A stretch of DNA of 56,764 bases, taken from the NCBI GenBank assembly GCA_017444485.1, contig JAFSWM010000115.1, positions 1 through 56,764 of the forward strand, given 5' to 3'. The position numbers and the translations under genes are program-made. Of this stretch, positions 16,313 to 25,468 are shown piece by piece (the stretch's first letter is position 1; each line of letters begins with the position of its first letter). The notes under the pieces are model-generated. The model saw only the letters and a program-made list of their open reading frames with translations, was not told the DNA's origin and did not search any database. This stretch comes from Bacteroidaceae bacterium. GTDB lineage: Bacteria > Bacteroidota > Bacteroidia > Bacteroidales > Bacteroidaceae.

Positions 16313-19039
16313 TTAATTGATGTAAACCTTACGTCCGCCCACGATGTACACGCCGCGGCTGGGGTTGGTCACGCGGCGGCCCTGCAGGTCATAGACCGCG
16401 GCAGGCTGCGCTGCGGGCTGGATGGTGAGGGCCTCGATGGCAGTGGCATCCTTCTTGCGGCAGGTCACCTCGATGTTGCGCACCTCCCAGGTGGGAGCTA
16501 CCTCGGCGTCGCTCTTGTAGAAGAAGCCGATCTCGATGTCCTGGCCGGCAAACTCGCTCAGGTCGATCTCAACCTCGGCGAAGTCGGAGAAGTTCTTGCC
16601 TTCCCTGAGGTCGGGGAACGTGAGGGGCAGTACCACCCACTCGCCAGCCTTGAGGGCACGCGTGGTGGCCGTGGGTTCAAGCAGGGCGCGGGCCTTCAGT
16701 TCCATGTATCCGCCTGCCGCTGCTGCGCTGACGTAGCCTATGGCGTGGTCGAAACTGAGCGCGGGCTTAGCCTCGGGGTCGGCAGCGTCAAGGAAGGGGA
16801 TGCTGAGTATGGGGGTCTTCAGCACGGCCTCGGCGGGCAGGTTCTGCTTGTTGGCAGCGTCGTAGCCGCTGGCCACGGCGCCATACCTGCTGTCGAAGCG
16901 CCAAATGCTGGTCATCTGGTCGGGCAGCACGACGTTCTCCACGATGAGGCTGTTCTGGCTGCTGGTGGCCGCGTCGGAGAAGATGACGCCCTCGGTGTCG
17001 GTGGTGTCGGTGCTGGTGGTGTCGGTCTGCTCGCTGATGGTGATGGTATAAGTCACCTCGGTGACGGCGCTGGGGTTGCCCTCGTCGTCGTAGGCGATGG
17101 CCTTGACGGTGGCAGACTCATAGAGTTTGAAGGAGTCGGCATAGCGTGCGGAGTTCCAGTTGGGCTCGGAGCCGTCAACGGTGTAGAAGATGTACGCTCC
17201 CTCGCCGGCCTTGATGCTGACGGTGACGCTGTCTTTCTTCTCGCCGCCAGCGGGGCTGATGACGGGCGCTGCGACATATACGCCAGGCACTACGGTCTCG
17301 GCGTTGCGCTCACCGAGATATACGGTGACGGTCTTCACCTGCGTGGTGGCGCTGGCAGCGAGGGTGACGCTGGTGGCGTTGCCGCTCCAGGCCTTCTGGC
17401 TGGCATCTACCTGGCCTATCTCGCTGGTGTAGTTCATGCCGTTGGCTTCAAACTCAATGCGGTAGATGGCCTTGTCCTCGGCCTCCACAGCGAAGGTGAT
17501 GGCGGTGCCACGATAGGTGCGCAGGGTGATGTTGCCGTTGTTGTCCCACATACGCACCACGGTGCTGCCGCCGCCGTTGTCGGTGGAGAAGGTGACGGGG
17601 CCCTCGGTGATAGGCTCGGTCACGGCGCCGGCCTTATCATTGCCCTGGCTACCCGTCTCGAGGTTCCAGGGGTTCTGGCTGAAGGGGAAGGTGACGGTCT
17701 CGTAGTCGGGAACTACCACAGTGGTATCGGTCGCCGTGGTGTCGGACTGCTCGCCGGAGTCCTCGCCCTCGCGCACGCCGCTGAAGACGTAGAGATGGGG
17801 CAGCAGGCCTTGCTCATCGGCATAACTACCAAAACTGGTGTGCGACGTGCTGTACTGTACGTACTTGTTCACACTGAGGTTAGTGATCGTCCAGCCCATG
17901 TTGGCAAGTGCCACGTCCCAATAGCGTCCGTCGGCAGGGTTGTCGCTGACGTTGAAACTGTTGTAGGTGCCGGTCTGATAGACTAAGCGCCCGTCGGGCT
18001 GGGTGATGGTGTAGGCCGGTGCGCCGGTCTCGGCTACCTGAGCGGTGAAGATGAAGGCGTTGTTGAGGTTGTCGAGCACGATCGTGTCGTTCACTACGCT
18101 GGCCTGGTCCACCTTGAGGTATCCGTAGTTGGTGCTGATGGGTTTGGCCACATAGAGCGTGCTGTCCACGTTTGCCACGATGAGGTACTGGCTGCCGCTG
18201 ACAATCTCTGTGACGCGCGTGAAGAGGTATTGCTTACCGCCGGTGGTGGGAGTGGTGCCTGTGGTGTCGGTCTGCTCGCCGGGCTGTTCGCCAGCGGTGA
18301 TGGTGTAGGTCACCTCGGCCACGGCGCTCTTAGCCCCTTCGGCATTATAGGCCACGGCCTTCACTGTGGCGCTCTCGAAGAGCGTGAAGGGCCCAGCATA
18401 GGGTGTGGAACGGTCGGTGGGGTCGGTACCGTCGAGGGTGTAGTAGATGGTGGTGGTGGAGTCGCCGGTGATGGACACCTTGACGCTGTCTGTGCGGTTG
18501 GTGTTGTTGCGCGGGCTGATGACGGGCATCGTCACGTTGGCACCCGGGGAAACGGTCTGTGCATTGACGTCGGCCAGTTCCACGGTGATGGCCGTCAGGC
18601 GGTTGGTCTTCGTGCCGGTGAAGGTCACTTCGGTGTGGTTGCCGGTCCATACGGTGCCATCGAGGGTACCCGCCGTGGTGGTCAGGCCGAAGTTACTGGA
18701 GCCCGAGGCAGTGAACGTCACGCCTACGATGGCCTTGCCGCTGTCCACGGGTTTAAGCGTGAAGGAGTTGCCGTTATAGACGCGTAGTTGCGGCCCCGTC
18801 CACATACGGATGGGTTGCTGCGCACTGCCCTGTTCGAAGGACATCTCCACGCTGTAGCCATCGGCGTCTGCAGCGATGGGATCAACCATGTCGCCGAGAG
18901 CAGCCGACTCACCAGAGCCGCTGCCCAACTCGTGTTGCCACGGGTTGGCGGCGAAGTCGAACACCACCGTCTGCGCATTTACTGACAAGCCTGCCAGCAG
19001 GCAGAGCGTCAGCACGAGAAGAGAGTAGAGTTTCTTCAT
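16313..19039 (-). CDS. Secreted repeat protein with chitobiase-like C-terminal domains
   Basis: A 908-aa exported protein with a signal peptide (about 1-22, ending NAQ). A first unit of about 200 residues (a carbohydrate-binding-like beta domain beginning FDFAANPW, then a chitobiase/beta-hexosaminidase C-terminal-like domain with YYTLDGTDPTDRSTPY) is repeated later as FPFSQNPW... with FYTVDGSEPNWNSARY. A further beta domain follows at about 690-870. The tail (VYDLQGRRVTNPSRGVYIV) is a Prevotella/Bacteroides-type C-terminal signal. It is likely a cell-surface glycan or protein binder. No catalytic domain is recognised. Confidence 0.8.
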   Translation of the reverse strand: MKKLYSLLVLTLCLLAGLSVNAQTVVFDFAANPWQHELGSGSGESAALGDMVDPIAADADGYSVEMSFEQGSAQQPIRMWTGPQLRVYNGNSFTLKPVDSGKAIVGVTFTASGSSNFGLTTTAGTLDGTVWTGNHTEVTFTGTKTNRLTAITVELADVNAQTVSPGANVTMPVISPRNNTNRTDSVKVSITGDSTTTIYYTLDGTDPTDRSTPYAGPFTLFESATVKAVAYNAEGAKSAVAEVTYTITAGEQPGEQTDTTGTTPTTGGKQYLFTRVTEIVSGSQYLIVANVDSTLYVAKPISTNYGYLKVDQASVVNDTIVLDNLNNAFIFTAQVAETGAPAYTITQPDGRLVYQTGTYNSFNVSDNPADGRYWDVALANMGWTITNLSVNKYVQYSTSHTSFGSYADEQGLLPHLYVFSGVREGEDSGEQSDTTATDTTVVVPDYETVTFPFSQNPWNLETGSQGNDKAGAVTEPITEGPVTFSTDNGGGSTVVRMWDNNGNITLRTYRGTAITFAVEAEDKAIYRIEFEANGMNYTSEIGQVDASQKAWSGNATSVTLAASATTQVKTVTVYLGERNAETVVPGVYVAAPVISPAGGEKKDSVTVSIKAGEGAYIFYTVDGSEPNWNSARYADSFKLYESATVKAIAYDDEGNPSAVTEVTYTITISEQTDTTSTDTTDTEGVIFSDAATSSQNSLIVENVVLPDQMTSIWRFDSRYGAVASGYDAANKQNLPAEAVLKTPILSIPFLDAADPEAKPALSFDHAIGYVSAAAAGGYMELKARALLEPTATTRALKAGEWVVLPLTFPDLREGKNFSDFAEVEIDLSEFAGQDIEIGFFYKSDAEVAPTWEVRNIEVTCRKKDATAIEALTIQPAAQPAAVYDLQGRRVTNPSRGVYIVGGRKVYIN

Positions 19040-19079
19040 AAGGATGAATAAGGTTTATTGGTTAATGTGTTTCGGTGCG

Positions 19080-19087
19080 CAAAGTTA
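19080..19087 (-). promoter_or_regulatory. -7 promoter box for the 908-aa protein gene
   Basis: TAACTTTG on the minus strand matches TAnnTTTG, about 40 nt upstream of the start at 19039. Confidence 0.55.
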
Positions 19088-19246
19088 CCCATTTCTTTCC
19101 GTAACATTCTTTTTGCGAGAACAAAAAAAATGGGTAGCGCGGCGGAGCGTTCTGTTTGGGGACACGATGCGCCGCTGGCCGTCCTGTTTTATCTCCCGCT
19201 GGCTGCCGCAGGCGGCGAAACCGACCTGCATGGGCGTGGCTGGGTT

Positions 19247-19302
19247 GTAGAAAAAACTATTGGCTTTGCAGTCGGAACTACAAAGCCAATAGTTTTTTCT
19301 AC
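19247..19302. other. Perfect 22-bp stem hairpin in a 403-bp intergenic gap
   Basis: 19247-19268 pairs perfectly with 19281-19302 around a 12-nt loop; the stem contains ACTATTGGCTTTG. It sits in the 19040-19442 gap between two minus-strand genes, downstream of the esterase gene and upstream of the 908-aa gene. The A/T tracts in the stem would let it end transcription in either direction. The gap otherwise holds only the -7 box; I see no convincing gene in it. Confidence 0.8.
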
Positions 19303-19442
19303 GACCAAGATGTTTTTGGCCTTTTATTGCCGCAGGTTTCGCGGAGTTTGCTACCGCTCTGGCCAGTGGGCCGTCATCACCGCTACGAAGGTAGGCGGCA
19401 GCGGGCGGCATGGCAAGGACAAATTGCGCGGCGGCGGCAGGC

Positions 19443-20183
19443 TCAGTCCTCAGCGAGCACCTTGGGGATGAAATAGACAATCTGCTTGCGCCACCAGGGC
19501 CAGTCGTGCGCCACGTCGTATCCCCAGTAGTCGATCCAAACCGGCACGTTGTGGCGAGCCATGATCTCCTGCATCTCGCGGGTGTCGCGCAGCATGTCGT
19601 CCTCCCAGGCTCCTTGCCCTACGCAGAGGATAATGTCGCGCTTGCAGTAGATGTGCCAATAGGGGTGGTCGTCGGGCATCTGCCAGAGGTAGTGGAGCGG
19701 GGAGTTGAAATAGAGCGTGTCGTCCATGTAGTCGCCGAAGAAGTAGTCCTTGCGGTACACTCCGCTCAGGGCGATGACGCTGGTGAAGAGGTCGGGCCGT
19801 CGCAGGAAGATGTTTGCGCTGTGGTAGGCTCCCATGCTGCATCCGGTGATGATCATCATCTCGCCGTCGAATGCCTGAGTCTGCGGCACGAGTTCCTCGG
19901 TGATATACTTGAACCACGCCTCGTGGCGTGCGCTACGCGTTGCGCCGTCGGCTCCGGTGGCAGACCATGTCTCGCCGTCGATGCTGTCGGCGCAGATGAG
20001 GCGTATGCGCCCACCCTCAATCCAGGGGGCCAGCACGTCGGTCATACCGAAGTTGTCGTAGTCGTAGTAGCGCCCGTCCTGCGAGGGGATGACCAGGACG
20101 GGGCGGCCTGTGTCGCCGTAGGTCATGTACTCCATGTCGCGCTGCAGGTTTGCGCTATAGTGTTTGTGGTAGTTTCCGTTCAT
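19443..20183 (-). CDS. Esterase-family alpha/beta hydrolase
   Basis: A 246-aa putative esterase of the esterase-D-like alpha/beta hydrolase family. The nucleophile elbow is GCSMG with Ser116; an acidic residue and the C-terminal His in DVAHDWPWW complete the likely triad. There is no signal peptide, so it is cytoplasmic. The ATP-grasp gene lies 79 bp upstream on the same strand, suggesting co-transcription. The substrate is unknown; release or trimming of a product of the ATP-grasp ligase is one idea (inference). Confidence 0.85.
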   Translation of the reverse strand: MNGNYHKHYSANLQRDMEYMTYGDTGRPVLVIPSQDGRYYDYDNFGMTDVLAPWIEGGRIRLICADSIDGETWSATGADGATRSARHEAWFKYITEELVPQTQAFDGEMMIITGCSMGAYHSANIFLRRPDLFTSVIALSGVYRKDYFFGDYMDDTLYFNSPLHYLWQMPDDHPYWHIYCKRDIILCVGQGAWEDDMLRDTREMQEIMARHNVPVWIDYWGYDVAHDWPWWRKQIVYFIPKVLAED

Positions 20184-20262
20184 CGTGTGGGGTTATGGTT
20201 TATGCCGTGCCGCATGGTGCGAGCCTTCGGCGATGGGGTTTGTAAGTGTTGTGGCGGTGGGT

Positions 20263-21456
20263 TCAGGCTTTCTCGGTGACGAAGCGTATGAACTCGTCCA
20301 CCTCCTCCTGCGTGCGCAGTTTGACGGTGTACATCTGGTTGCCCATGGCGCCGGAGAGCACGTCGGGCATGCGCTCGCACATCACCATGCCCGAGGCATA
20401 GCGGTCGAGCACCTCCTGGTGCGTGTGGCGGTAGTTGTGCACGTCGCGGCGTGAACTGTAGGCGCAATAGAACTGCTCACCCTCGGGCGTGCGGCGCTCG
20501 TTGAAGCAAACGGCGTCGGCCCAGATGCTATAGACGTCGGTGCTGTGGGCGTAGTTGATCATGTCGGGCGTATAGCCTCCAGCGGGGCGCATGTTCACCT
20601 CGAGCCCCACGAAGTCGCCCTGCTGGCCCAGCCCCTTGTGCTCGCGGCTGAGGCAGAAGAACTCGAAATGCACGAAGCGGCTCTTCACGTGGAACGCCTT
20701 GAGCGTGCGGCGCCCCAATTCGCGCAACTGCTCCGGCACATCCTTCTGCACCACATAGGAGAGTTCCAACTGCTTGTTCACAATCTCCATGATGCTGGGC
20801 GGGAACCACGAGGCAGACTCGAAGAGGGGGTTGCTGTCCGCGTCGCAGATGGCGTCGTAACTGTAGATATTGCCGGTGATGAACTCTTCGATGACGTAGC
20901 CGGCGCTGTGGGGATTGTTGTCGAAGAATGCGCGGAGTTCCTCCTCGCTGTGAATCTTGTGGGTGTCGCTGGCCCCCACGCCCACATCGGGCTTGGCGAT
21001 GAGCGGATAGCCCGTCAGTGCGGCAAACTGCAAGGCGGCCTCGCGTCCCTCGCGTCCGTGTATCTGCCGAGCGGTGGGGATGCCGCCCTCGGCGTAGAAG
21101 CGCTTCATGGCCGACTTCTCCTTGAAGTCCTCCACACCGTCGCTCTTCACGCCGGTGCAGATGTTGAAGTCGGTGCGCAGGCGTGCGTCCTGCTCCAGCC
21201 AATACTCGTTGTTCGACTCGAGCCAGTCGATGCGCCCGTAGCGCGAGGCGAAGCGCGCCACGCTGCGGTACACCTGGTCGTAGTCCTCAAGGGTGTCCAC
21301 GCGGCAGTAGTCGGTCAGGGACGACTTGAGTTCATCGGAAAGAGCCTCATAGGGCGTGTCGGCTATGCCGAGCACGTTGGCCCCGCGCTGCTTCAGGCGG
21401 TTACAAAACTGCCAGTAGGTGTGCGGGAAGTGGGGGGAGATAAATACGACGTTCAT
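20263..21456 (-). CDS. ATP-grasp domain ligase
   Basis: A 397-aa ATP-grasp protein of the carbamoyl-phosphate-synthase-like type. The N-terminal domain (MNVVFISPHFPHTYWQF) is followed by the ATP-grasp fold, with VGASDTHKI, VIEEFITGNIYSYDA and a metal-binding LEVNMRPAGGY. Such enzymes activate a carboxylate as acyl phosphate and join it to an amine or thiol. No acceptor can be named. An in-frame start at 21489 would precede the -7 box, so the ATG at 21456 is preferred. The esterase follows in the same direction. Confidence 0.85.
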   Translation of the reverse strand: MNVVFISPHFPHTYWQFCNRLKQRGANVLGIADTPYEALSDELKSSLTDYCRVDTLEDYDQVYRSVARFASRYGRIDWLESNNEYWLEQDARLRTDFNICTGVKSDGVEDFKEKSAMKRFYAEGGIPTARQIHGREGREAALQFAALTGYPLIAKPDVGVGASDTHKIHSEEELRAFFDNNPHSAGYVIEEFITGNIYSYDAICDADSNPLFESASWFPPSIMEIVNKQLELSYVVQKDVPEQLRELGRRTLKAFHVKSRFVHFEFFCLSREHKGLGQQGDFVGLEVNMRPAGGYTPDMINYAHSTDVYSIWADAVCFNERRTPEGEQFYCAYSSRRDVHNYRHTHQEVLDRYASGMVMCERMPDVLSGAMGNQMYTVKLRTQEEVDEFIRFVTEKA

Positions 21457-21486
21457 AATCGTTGAATGGAGATCGGGTTTTGCGTG

Positions 21487-21494
21487 CAAAAGTA
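21487..21494 (-). promoter_or_regulatory. -7 promoter box for the ATP-grasp/esterase pair
   Basis: TACTTTTG on the minus strand, 30 nt before the ATG at 21456. Confidence 0.6.
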
Positions 21495-21554
21495 CAAATA
21501 AATTTTTCTTTTTCTACGTGGTGGCTATGAAAGCGCGCACCATACTTCACAGCG

Positions 21555-22595
21555 TCAGCGTATACCACGCTCGTTGAGCGCTGCAGCGTAGCGCTTGGCG
21601 TTGCGGTCGTGCTCGGCAAAGGTGCGGGCGAAGTTGTGGCTGCCGCTGAAGTCCTCCTTGGCGCACATGAAGAGGTAGTCGGAGGGCTTGTAGTGGAGTA
21701 CGTCGTCGATGGTGGCGCCCTCAGCGATGCAAATGGGCCCTGGGGGCAGGCCGGCGTAGCGATAGGTGTTGTAGGGGCTGTCGGTGTCGAGGTGACGGCG
21801 CAGCACACGGCGCAAGCCAAAATTCTGCATGGCGAACTTCACGGTAGGGTCGGCCTCGAGTTTCATACCCTTGCGCACGCGGTTGATGTAGAGACCGGCG
21901 ATGGTGGGTTTCTCGGGCTTGTAGCGCGTCTCCTGGTCCACGATGCTGGCGAGCACACAGACCTCCTCGGGGGTGAAGCCTATCTCGCGTGCCCGCTCCT
22001 CGCGCTCGCCCTCCCAGAAGCGGTCGCGCTCGCGCTTCATGCGCCAGAGGAACTGACGGGGCGTGATGGTCCAGTACACTTCGTAGGTGTTGGGGAGAAA
22101 CAGTGTGGGAAGCGTGGCGCGTGTCACGCCGAGGCTGTCGAGCAGCAGCGTGTCGCGGAAGGCTCGGGCAAACTCCGCGCTGTCGGCGCGCAGGTGGCGC
22201 GCTATCTTCGCGGCCAGGCGGTCGGTGGTGTGCGTGGCAGGGACGGTAAGCATCACGGGAGTCTGCGCGCCGCTGCGCAAGTTGCTCACTGCGGTGAGCA
22301 CGCCGATGCCGCCGCCCAGGTCGTAACGCCCGGGGCGCACGCTGCGCTCGTAGCCCTTGGCGCGGCACAGCCAGCGAAACAGCGTCATGGTGCGGGGATG
22401 GGCCGTGGCGCTGACCTGGCGGTACACGTCGTCGGCGGTGTCGCCCTCGCGCACATAGATCACGGCGTGCTCCTCAGCGCTGAAGGCTGAAAAGAAAACC
22501 ACATACGCACTCACTGCAAGCACCACACCGAGCAAGCACAAGGTGACAATCAATGCCCTAACCCATGTCTTGCTGAAGTAATTGTTCTTCTTCAT
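21555..22595 (-). CDS. mltG: Endolytic transglycosylase MltG
   Basis: A 346-aa YceG-like protein that cuts nascent peptidoglycan strands to end their growth. One N-terminal membrane helix (about 12-36) anchors it, a LysM-like/YceG region follows, and the catalytic Glu222 lies in ASIVDQETRYKPE. NTYEVYWTITPRQF and YAGLPPGPICIAEG are family hallmarks. The ATG at 22595 is chosen because an extension to 22637 would cross the -7 box at 22601-22608, which ends only 5 nt before this start. Divergent from the HAD gene. Confidence 0.93.
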   Translation of the reverse strand: MKKNNYFSKTWVRALIVTLCLLGVVLAVSAYVVFFSAFSAEEHAVIYVREGDTADDVYRQVSATAHPRTMTLFRWLCRAKGYERSVRPGRYDLGGGIGVLTAVSNLRSGAQTPVMLTVPATHTTDRLAAKIARHLRADSAEFARAFRDTLLLDSLGVTRATLPTLFLPNTYEVYWTITPRQFLWRMKRERDRFWEGEREERAREIGFTPEEVCVLASIVDQETRYKPEKPTIAGLYINRVRKGMKLEADPTVKFAMQNFGLRRVLRRHLDTDSPYNTYRYAGLPPGPICIAEGATIDDVLHYKPSDYLFMCAKEDFSGSHNFARTFAEHDRNAKRYAAALNERGIR

Positions 22596-22600
22596 CGCCG

Positions 22601-22608
22601 CAAAATTA
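22601..22608 (-). promoter_or_regulatory. -7 promoter box for mltG
   Basis: TAATTTTG on the minus strand ends 5 nt before the mltG ATG, implying a leaderless or nearly leaderless message. Confidence 0.55.
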
Positions 22609-22619
22609 AGGCTTTTCGC

Positions 22620-22627
22620 TATTTTTG
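22620..22627 (+). promoter_or_regulatory. -7 promoter box for HAD phosphatase/panB
   Basis: TATTTTTG, 22 nt before the ATG at 22650, back to back with the mltG box. Confidence 0.6.
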
Positions 22628-22649
22628 CGCCCCACACGAGGCAAAAACA

Positions 22650-23282
22650 ATGACTATCCTTTTCGACTTAGACGGCGTATTGCTGGACACCGAGCCTCAG
22701 TACTCGGCTTTTTGGGCACAGGTGGGGCGCGAGTTGTTTCCCGATGTGCCCGACTTTGCGAAACGCGTGAAAGGCAATACGCTGCGCCACATCTTTGATA
22801 CCTGGTTTGCCAACGACGAACAGGCACAGGACGACATGCGCCGGCGCCTCGGGGAACACGAGACGCAGATGACCTACCCCTATCTACCCGGCGCCGAGCG
22901 GCTGCTCGCGGAACTGGGTGCGGCGAGCTGCCGGACGGCCATCGTCACCAGTTCGAGCCTGCCGAAGATGGCCTTCGTGCTGCGCGAACACCCCGAACTG
23001 CCGTCGCTGGTGGACCGTATCTTCACCGCCGAGGACGCAGCGCGCAGCAAGCCCGCCCCCGACTGCTTTCTGAACGCCGCCGGGTGGTACGGCGAAGCCC
23101 CAGAACGCTGCGTCGTGGTGGAAGACAGCGAGAACGGACTACTCGCGGCACACAACGCCGGAATGCGCGTGCTGGGACTGCTCACCACAACACCCTGCGA
23201 GGTGGTGGAACAATACAGCGACCGCACCGCAAAAGACCTCAGCGAGGTAAGCCTCGACACCTTCAAACAGTTTTTTACTTGA
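22650..23282 (+). CDS. HAD-superfamily phosphatase/phosphoglucomutase-like
   Basis: A 210-aa HAD hydrolase with a helical cap after motif I. Motif I is DLDGVLLDTEP (Asp6 nucleophile, Asp8), motif II is IVTSSS, and the motif III/IV region is RSKPAPDCF then VVVEDSENGLLAA. This set fits the beta-phosphoglucomutase/sugar-phosphatase group; the substrate is not determined by sequence. panB begins 4 bp after its stop, so the two are co-transcribed, though no pathway link is evident. Confidence 0.88.
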   Translation: MTILFDLDGVLLDTEPQYSAFWAQVGRELFPDVPDFAKRVKGNTLRHIFDTWFANDEQAQDDMRRRLGEHETQMTYPYLPGAERLLAELGAASCRTAIVTSSSLPKMAFVLREHPELPSLVDRIFTAEDAARSKPAPDCFLNAAGWYGEAPERCVVVEDSENGLLAAHNAGMRVLGLLTTTPCEVVEQYSDRTAKDLSEVSLDTFKQFFT

Positions 23283-23286
23283 CACC

Positions 23287-24108
23287 ATGTCACAATATAT
23301 CATAGACGACACGAAAAAGATTACGGTGCGCACCATCGGGCAGATGAAGCCCGCTGGAGAGAAGATAGCGATGCTCACAGCCTACGACTACACGATGGCA
23401 CGCCTTGTGGACGCTGCCGGCGTGGACATTCTGCTCGTGGGCGACAGCGCGGCCAACACCATGGCCGGTTACTCCACCACGCTGCCCATCACGCTGGAGG
23501 AGATGATGGTCTATGCCCGCGGCGTGGTGCGCGGCACACGGCGTGCACTCGTGGTGTTCGACATGCCATTCGGCTCGTACCAAGCCGGAGCGGAGCAAGC
23601 CGTCGGCAGCGCCGTCCGCGTGCTGAAAGAGACGCAGTGCGACGCGGTGAAAATGGAGGGCGGGCAGGAGCATCTCGCCGCTGTGCGACGGCTGGTGGAG
23701 TGTGGCATACCCGTGATGGGACACCTTGGGCTACAGCCCCAGCATGTCCATGCCTACGGCGGCTTCGGGCTGCGTGCCACCGACGACGAGGAAGCGGCAC
23801 GGATAGAAGAAGACGCACGGCTACTGGAAGAGGCAGGCTGCTTCGCCATCGTCTTAGAAAAGATTCCCGCAGCGCTGGCTCAGAAAATCACTACCGCACG
23901 CGCCATCCCCGTCATTGGCATCGGCGCCGGCGGCGGCACAGACGGACAGGTGCTGGTGCTTCAGGATATGCTCGGCCTGAGTGGCGACTTCCACCCCAAG
24001 TTCCTTCGCACCTACGCCGACCTCGGCACGCAAATCACCAACGCCACCAACCGCTACGTGGCCGATGTGAAAAGCGGCGACTACCCCTCGGAGGCCGAGA
24101 GTTACTGA
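23287..24108 (+). CDS. panB: 3-methyl-2-oxobutanoate hydroxymethyltransferase
   Basis: A 273-aa PanB, the first committed enzyme of pantothenate synthesis, adding a hydroxymethyl group from 5,10-methylene-THF to 2-oxoisovalerate. MLTAYDYTMARLVD, LLVGDSAANTMAGY, KMEGGQEHL, MGHLGLQPQHVHAYGGF and IGIGAGGGTDGQVLVLQDM are all typical. The length is normal. panC, panD and panE are not in the window; the pathway's kinase coaX is at 34.4 kb. Confidence 0.96.
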   Translation: MSQYIIDDTKKITVRTIGQMKPAGEKIAMLTAYDYTMARLVDAAGVDILLVGDSAANTMAGYSTTLPITLEEMMVYARGVVRGTRRALVVFDMPFGSYQAGAEQAVGSAVRVLKETQCDAVKMEGGQEHLAAVRRLVECGIPVMGHLGLQPQHVHAYGGFGLRATDDEEAARIEEDARLLEEAGCFAIVLEKIPAALAQKITTARAIPVIGIGAGGGTDGQVLVLQDMLGLSGDFHPKFLRTYADLGTQITNATNRYVADVKSGDYPSEAESY

Positions 24109-24170
24109 ACGGGCACGGCTGAACGTAAACACGCTTGCATTTACTTCCATATACTTAAACACCCACACAC

Positions 24171-25316
24171 ATGAAGAAAACACTCAGAAACGCGCTGCTG
24201 CTCCTGGCGGCAGTCACGCTCCCCCTTGGCTTCACCTCGTGCGGCGGGGACGACGACGAAGAAACAACTGCTGGCGACTTCACCCAAGAAGGGACTGGAG
24301 AAATCAGGTCCTCGGCAGGCTACTTCTTCGGAAACAACAATTGGTACAGAATGACAAAGGCCGTGAACACCCTTACGACCTACTACAATTACACCTCGTT
24401 CGACACCGAGGCCACCACCTTCGCCTTTGGCTACAACAGCGAAGGAGTACTCAATTTCATCAGCGAGCAAGACGACGACGAGACTATCAGTTACGACCTG
24501 TCCAACCCTAATCTTATCGTTTGCAACGAATACGGCATGAACTATAAAGCCGGCATCACCTACAACGACCAAGGCTTTATCAAGAGTTGGCAATCAGACT
24601 ATGCCTACGAAATACCTGCCGAAGAATTGGGCGAAGACGCTCCCAGCGGAAACATCGTCCTTAACGTAAAAGCCAAGTTTGAATGCACCTACGACGCAGA
24701 GGGGCACCTCACTTCGCTGATTGGGAACAGCCAATCCGATGATTATGACGACGATGGCTTTCCCTACATCCACATTACGAAAATCAAGTACACGCTGGAC
24801 TGGAACGAAAGCGGCAACCTGGTCAGGGTGGTTGTTGAGGATGAGGACAAACACAAATACGACAAGTACACCCACACCGATAAGCAAACCGAAACCTTTA
24901 CGGCACAAGCCTGGTCCCCGCTGGCTCAGCCGCAGTGGGAATGTGCAAGCCTGCTGCCTTTCAGGGACTTCATCCTGCAGCCCTTCTTTATGGCTGGACT
25001 CTTCGGAACAGCAGGAGCAAGCATTCCCAAATCCTGGAAATATGCCCGCACCTGCTCCGACAGTAGCGATGACATTGCCGAATGTGTAGTGACAGAGAAT
25101 GTGGCAGTCACTACCACAAACGGCCTCATCGCTGTCAGCGAGAGCAACAAGAACAACACGGACACCCAACGTTCCTTCGCCGTGAGGACCGCCTTCAGTT
25201 ACCAGCAAGCCTCGCCCAAGGGCGTGGGCGCACCACGCGCCGTCACGCCCATGGCAACGATGGCCATGCCAAGTGTCAAGGCCGGCGTACGCCATCACGC
25301 CTTCCTGCGCAAATAA
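24171..25316 (+). CDS. Putative surface-exposed lipoprotein
   Basis: A 381-aa lipoprotein. The signal (1-23) ends in GFTS before Cys24, followed by GGDDDEE, the acidic pattern associated with surface export of Bacteroidota lipoproteins. The body (about 45-240) has repeated Tyr/Asp-rich segments such as YNSEGVLNFI and YDAEGHLTSLIG, resembling DUF4595-type beta-rich lipoproteins. No enzymatic motif is visible. A strong terminator (25337-25383) separates it from the TonB receptor gene. The function is unknown. Confidence 0.75.
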   Translation: MKKTLRNALLLLAAVTLPLGFTSCGGDDDEETTAGDFTQEGTGEIRSSAGYFFGNNNWYRMTKAVNTLTTYYNYTSFDTEATTFAFGYNSEGVLNFISEQDDDETISYDLSNPNLIVCNEYGMNYKAGITYNDQGFIKSWQSDYAYEIPAEELGEDAPSGNIVLNVKAKFECTYDAEGHLTSLIGNSQSDDYDDDGFPYIHITKIKYTLDWNESGNLVRVVVEDEDKHKYDKYTHTDKQTETFTAQAWSPLAQPQWECASLLPFRDFILQPFFMAGLFGTAGASIPKSWKYARTCSDSSDDIAECVVTENVAVTTTNGLIAVSESNKNNTDTQRSFAVRTAFSYQQASPKGVGAPRAVTPMATMAMPSVKAGVRHHAFLRK

Positions 25317-25336
25317 TACGGCCAACCACCCATTAA

Positions 25337-25383
25337 GCGCGTTCCGCGACAAAGGCTGCACCACGGCCTGTCGCGGAACGCGC
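25337..25383 (+). terminator. Rho-independent terminator after the lipoprotein gene
   Basis: A 15-bp perfect stem (25337-25351 with 25369-25383) containing GTTCCGCGACA, followed by GTTTACATTTTTT. It lies 20 bp after the lipoprotein stop. Confidence 0.8.
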
Positions 25384-25430
25384 GTTTACATTTTTTAGAC
25401 ACGGCTTCAACAGAGATACGGCATAAAACG

Positions 25431-25438
25431 TATCTTTG
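25431..25438 (+). promoter_or_regulatory. -7 promoter box for the TonB receptor
   Basis: TATCTTTG, 30 nt before the ATG at 25469. Confidence 0.6.
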
Positions 25439-25468
25439 CCCCGAAAACTAAAAAACAGATCGCCACCT

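Noticed and set aside
16262..17986. Long open frame (574 aa) opposite the secreted repeat protein
   Set aside because: It is an antisense shadow of a GC-rich gene: low-complexity Gly/Val/His-rich product, no motifs, and the minus strand has a clear signal peptide and domains.
19058..19471. Possible 137-aa gene in the gap between the secreted protein and the esterase
   Set aside because: It runs across the perfect 22-bp hairpin and a promoter region and has no recognisable domain.
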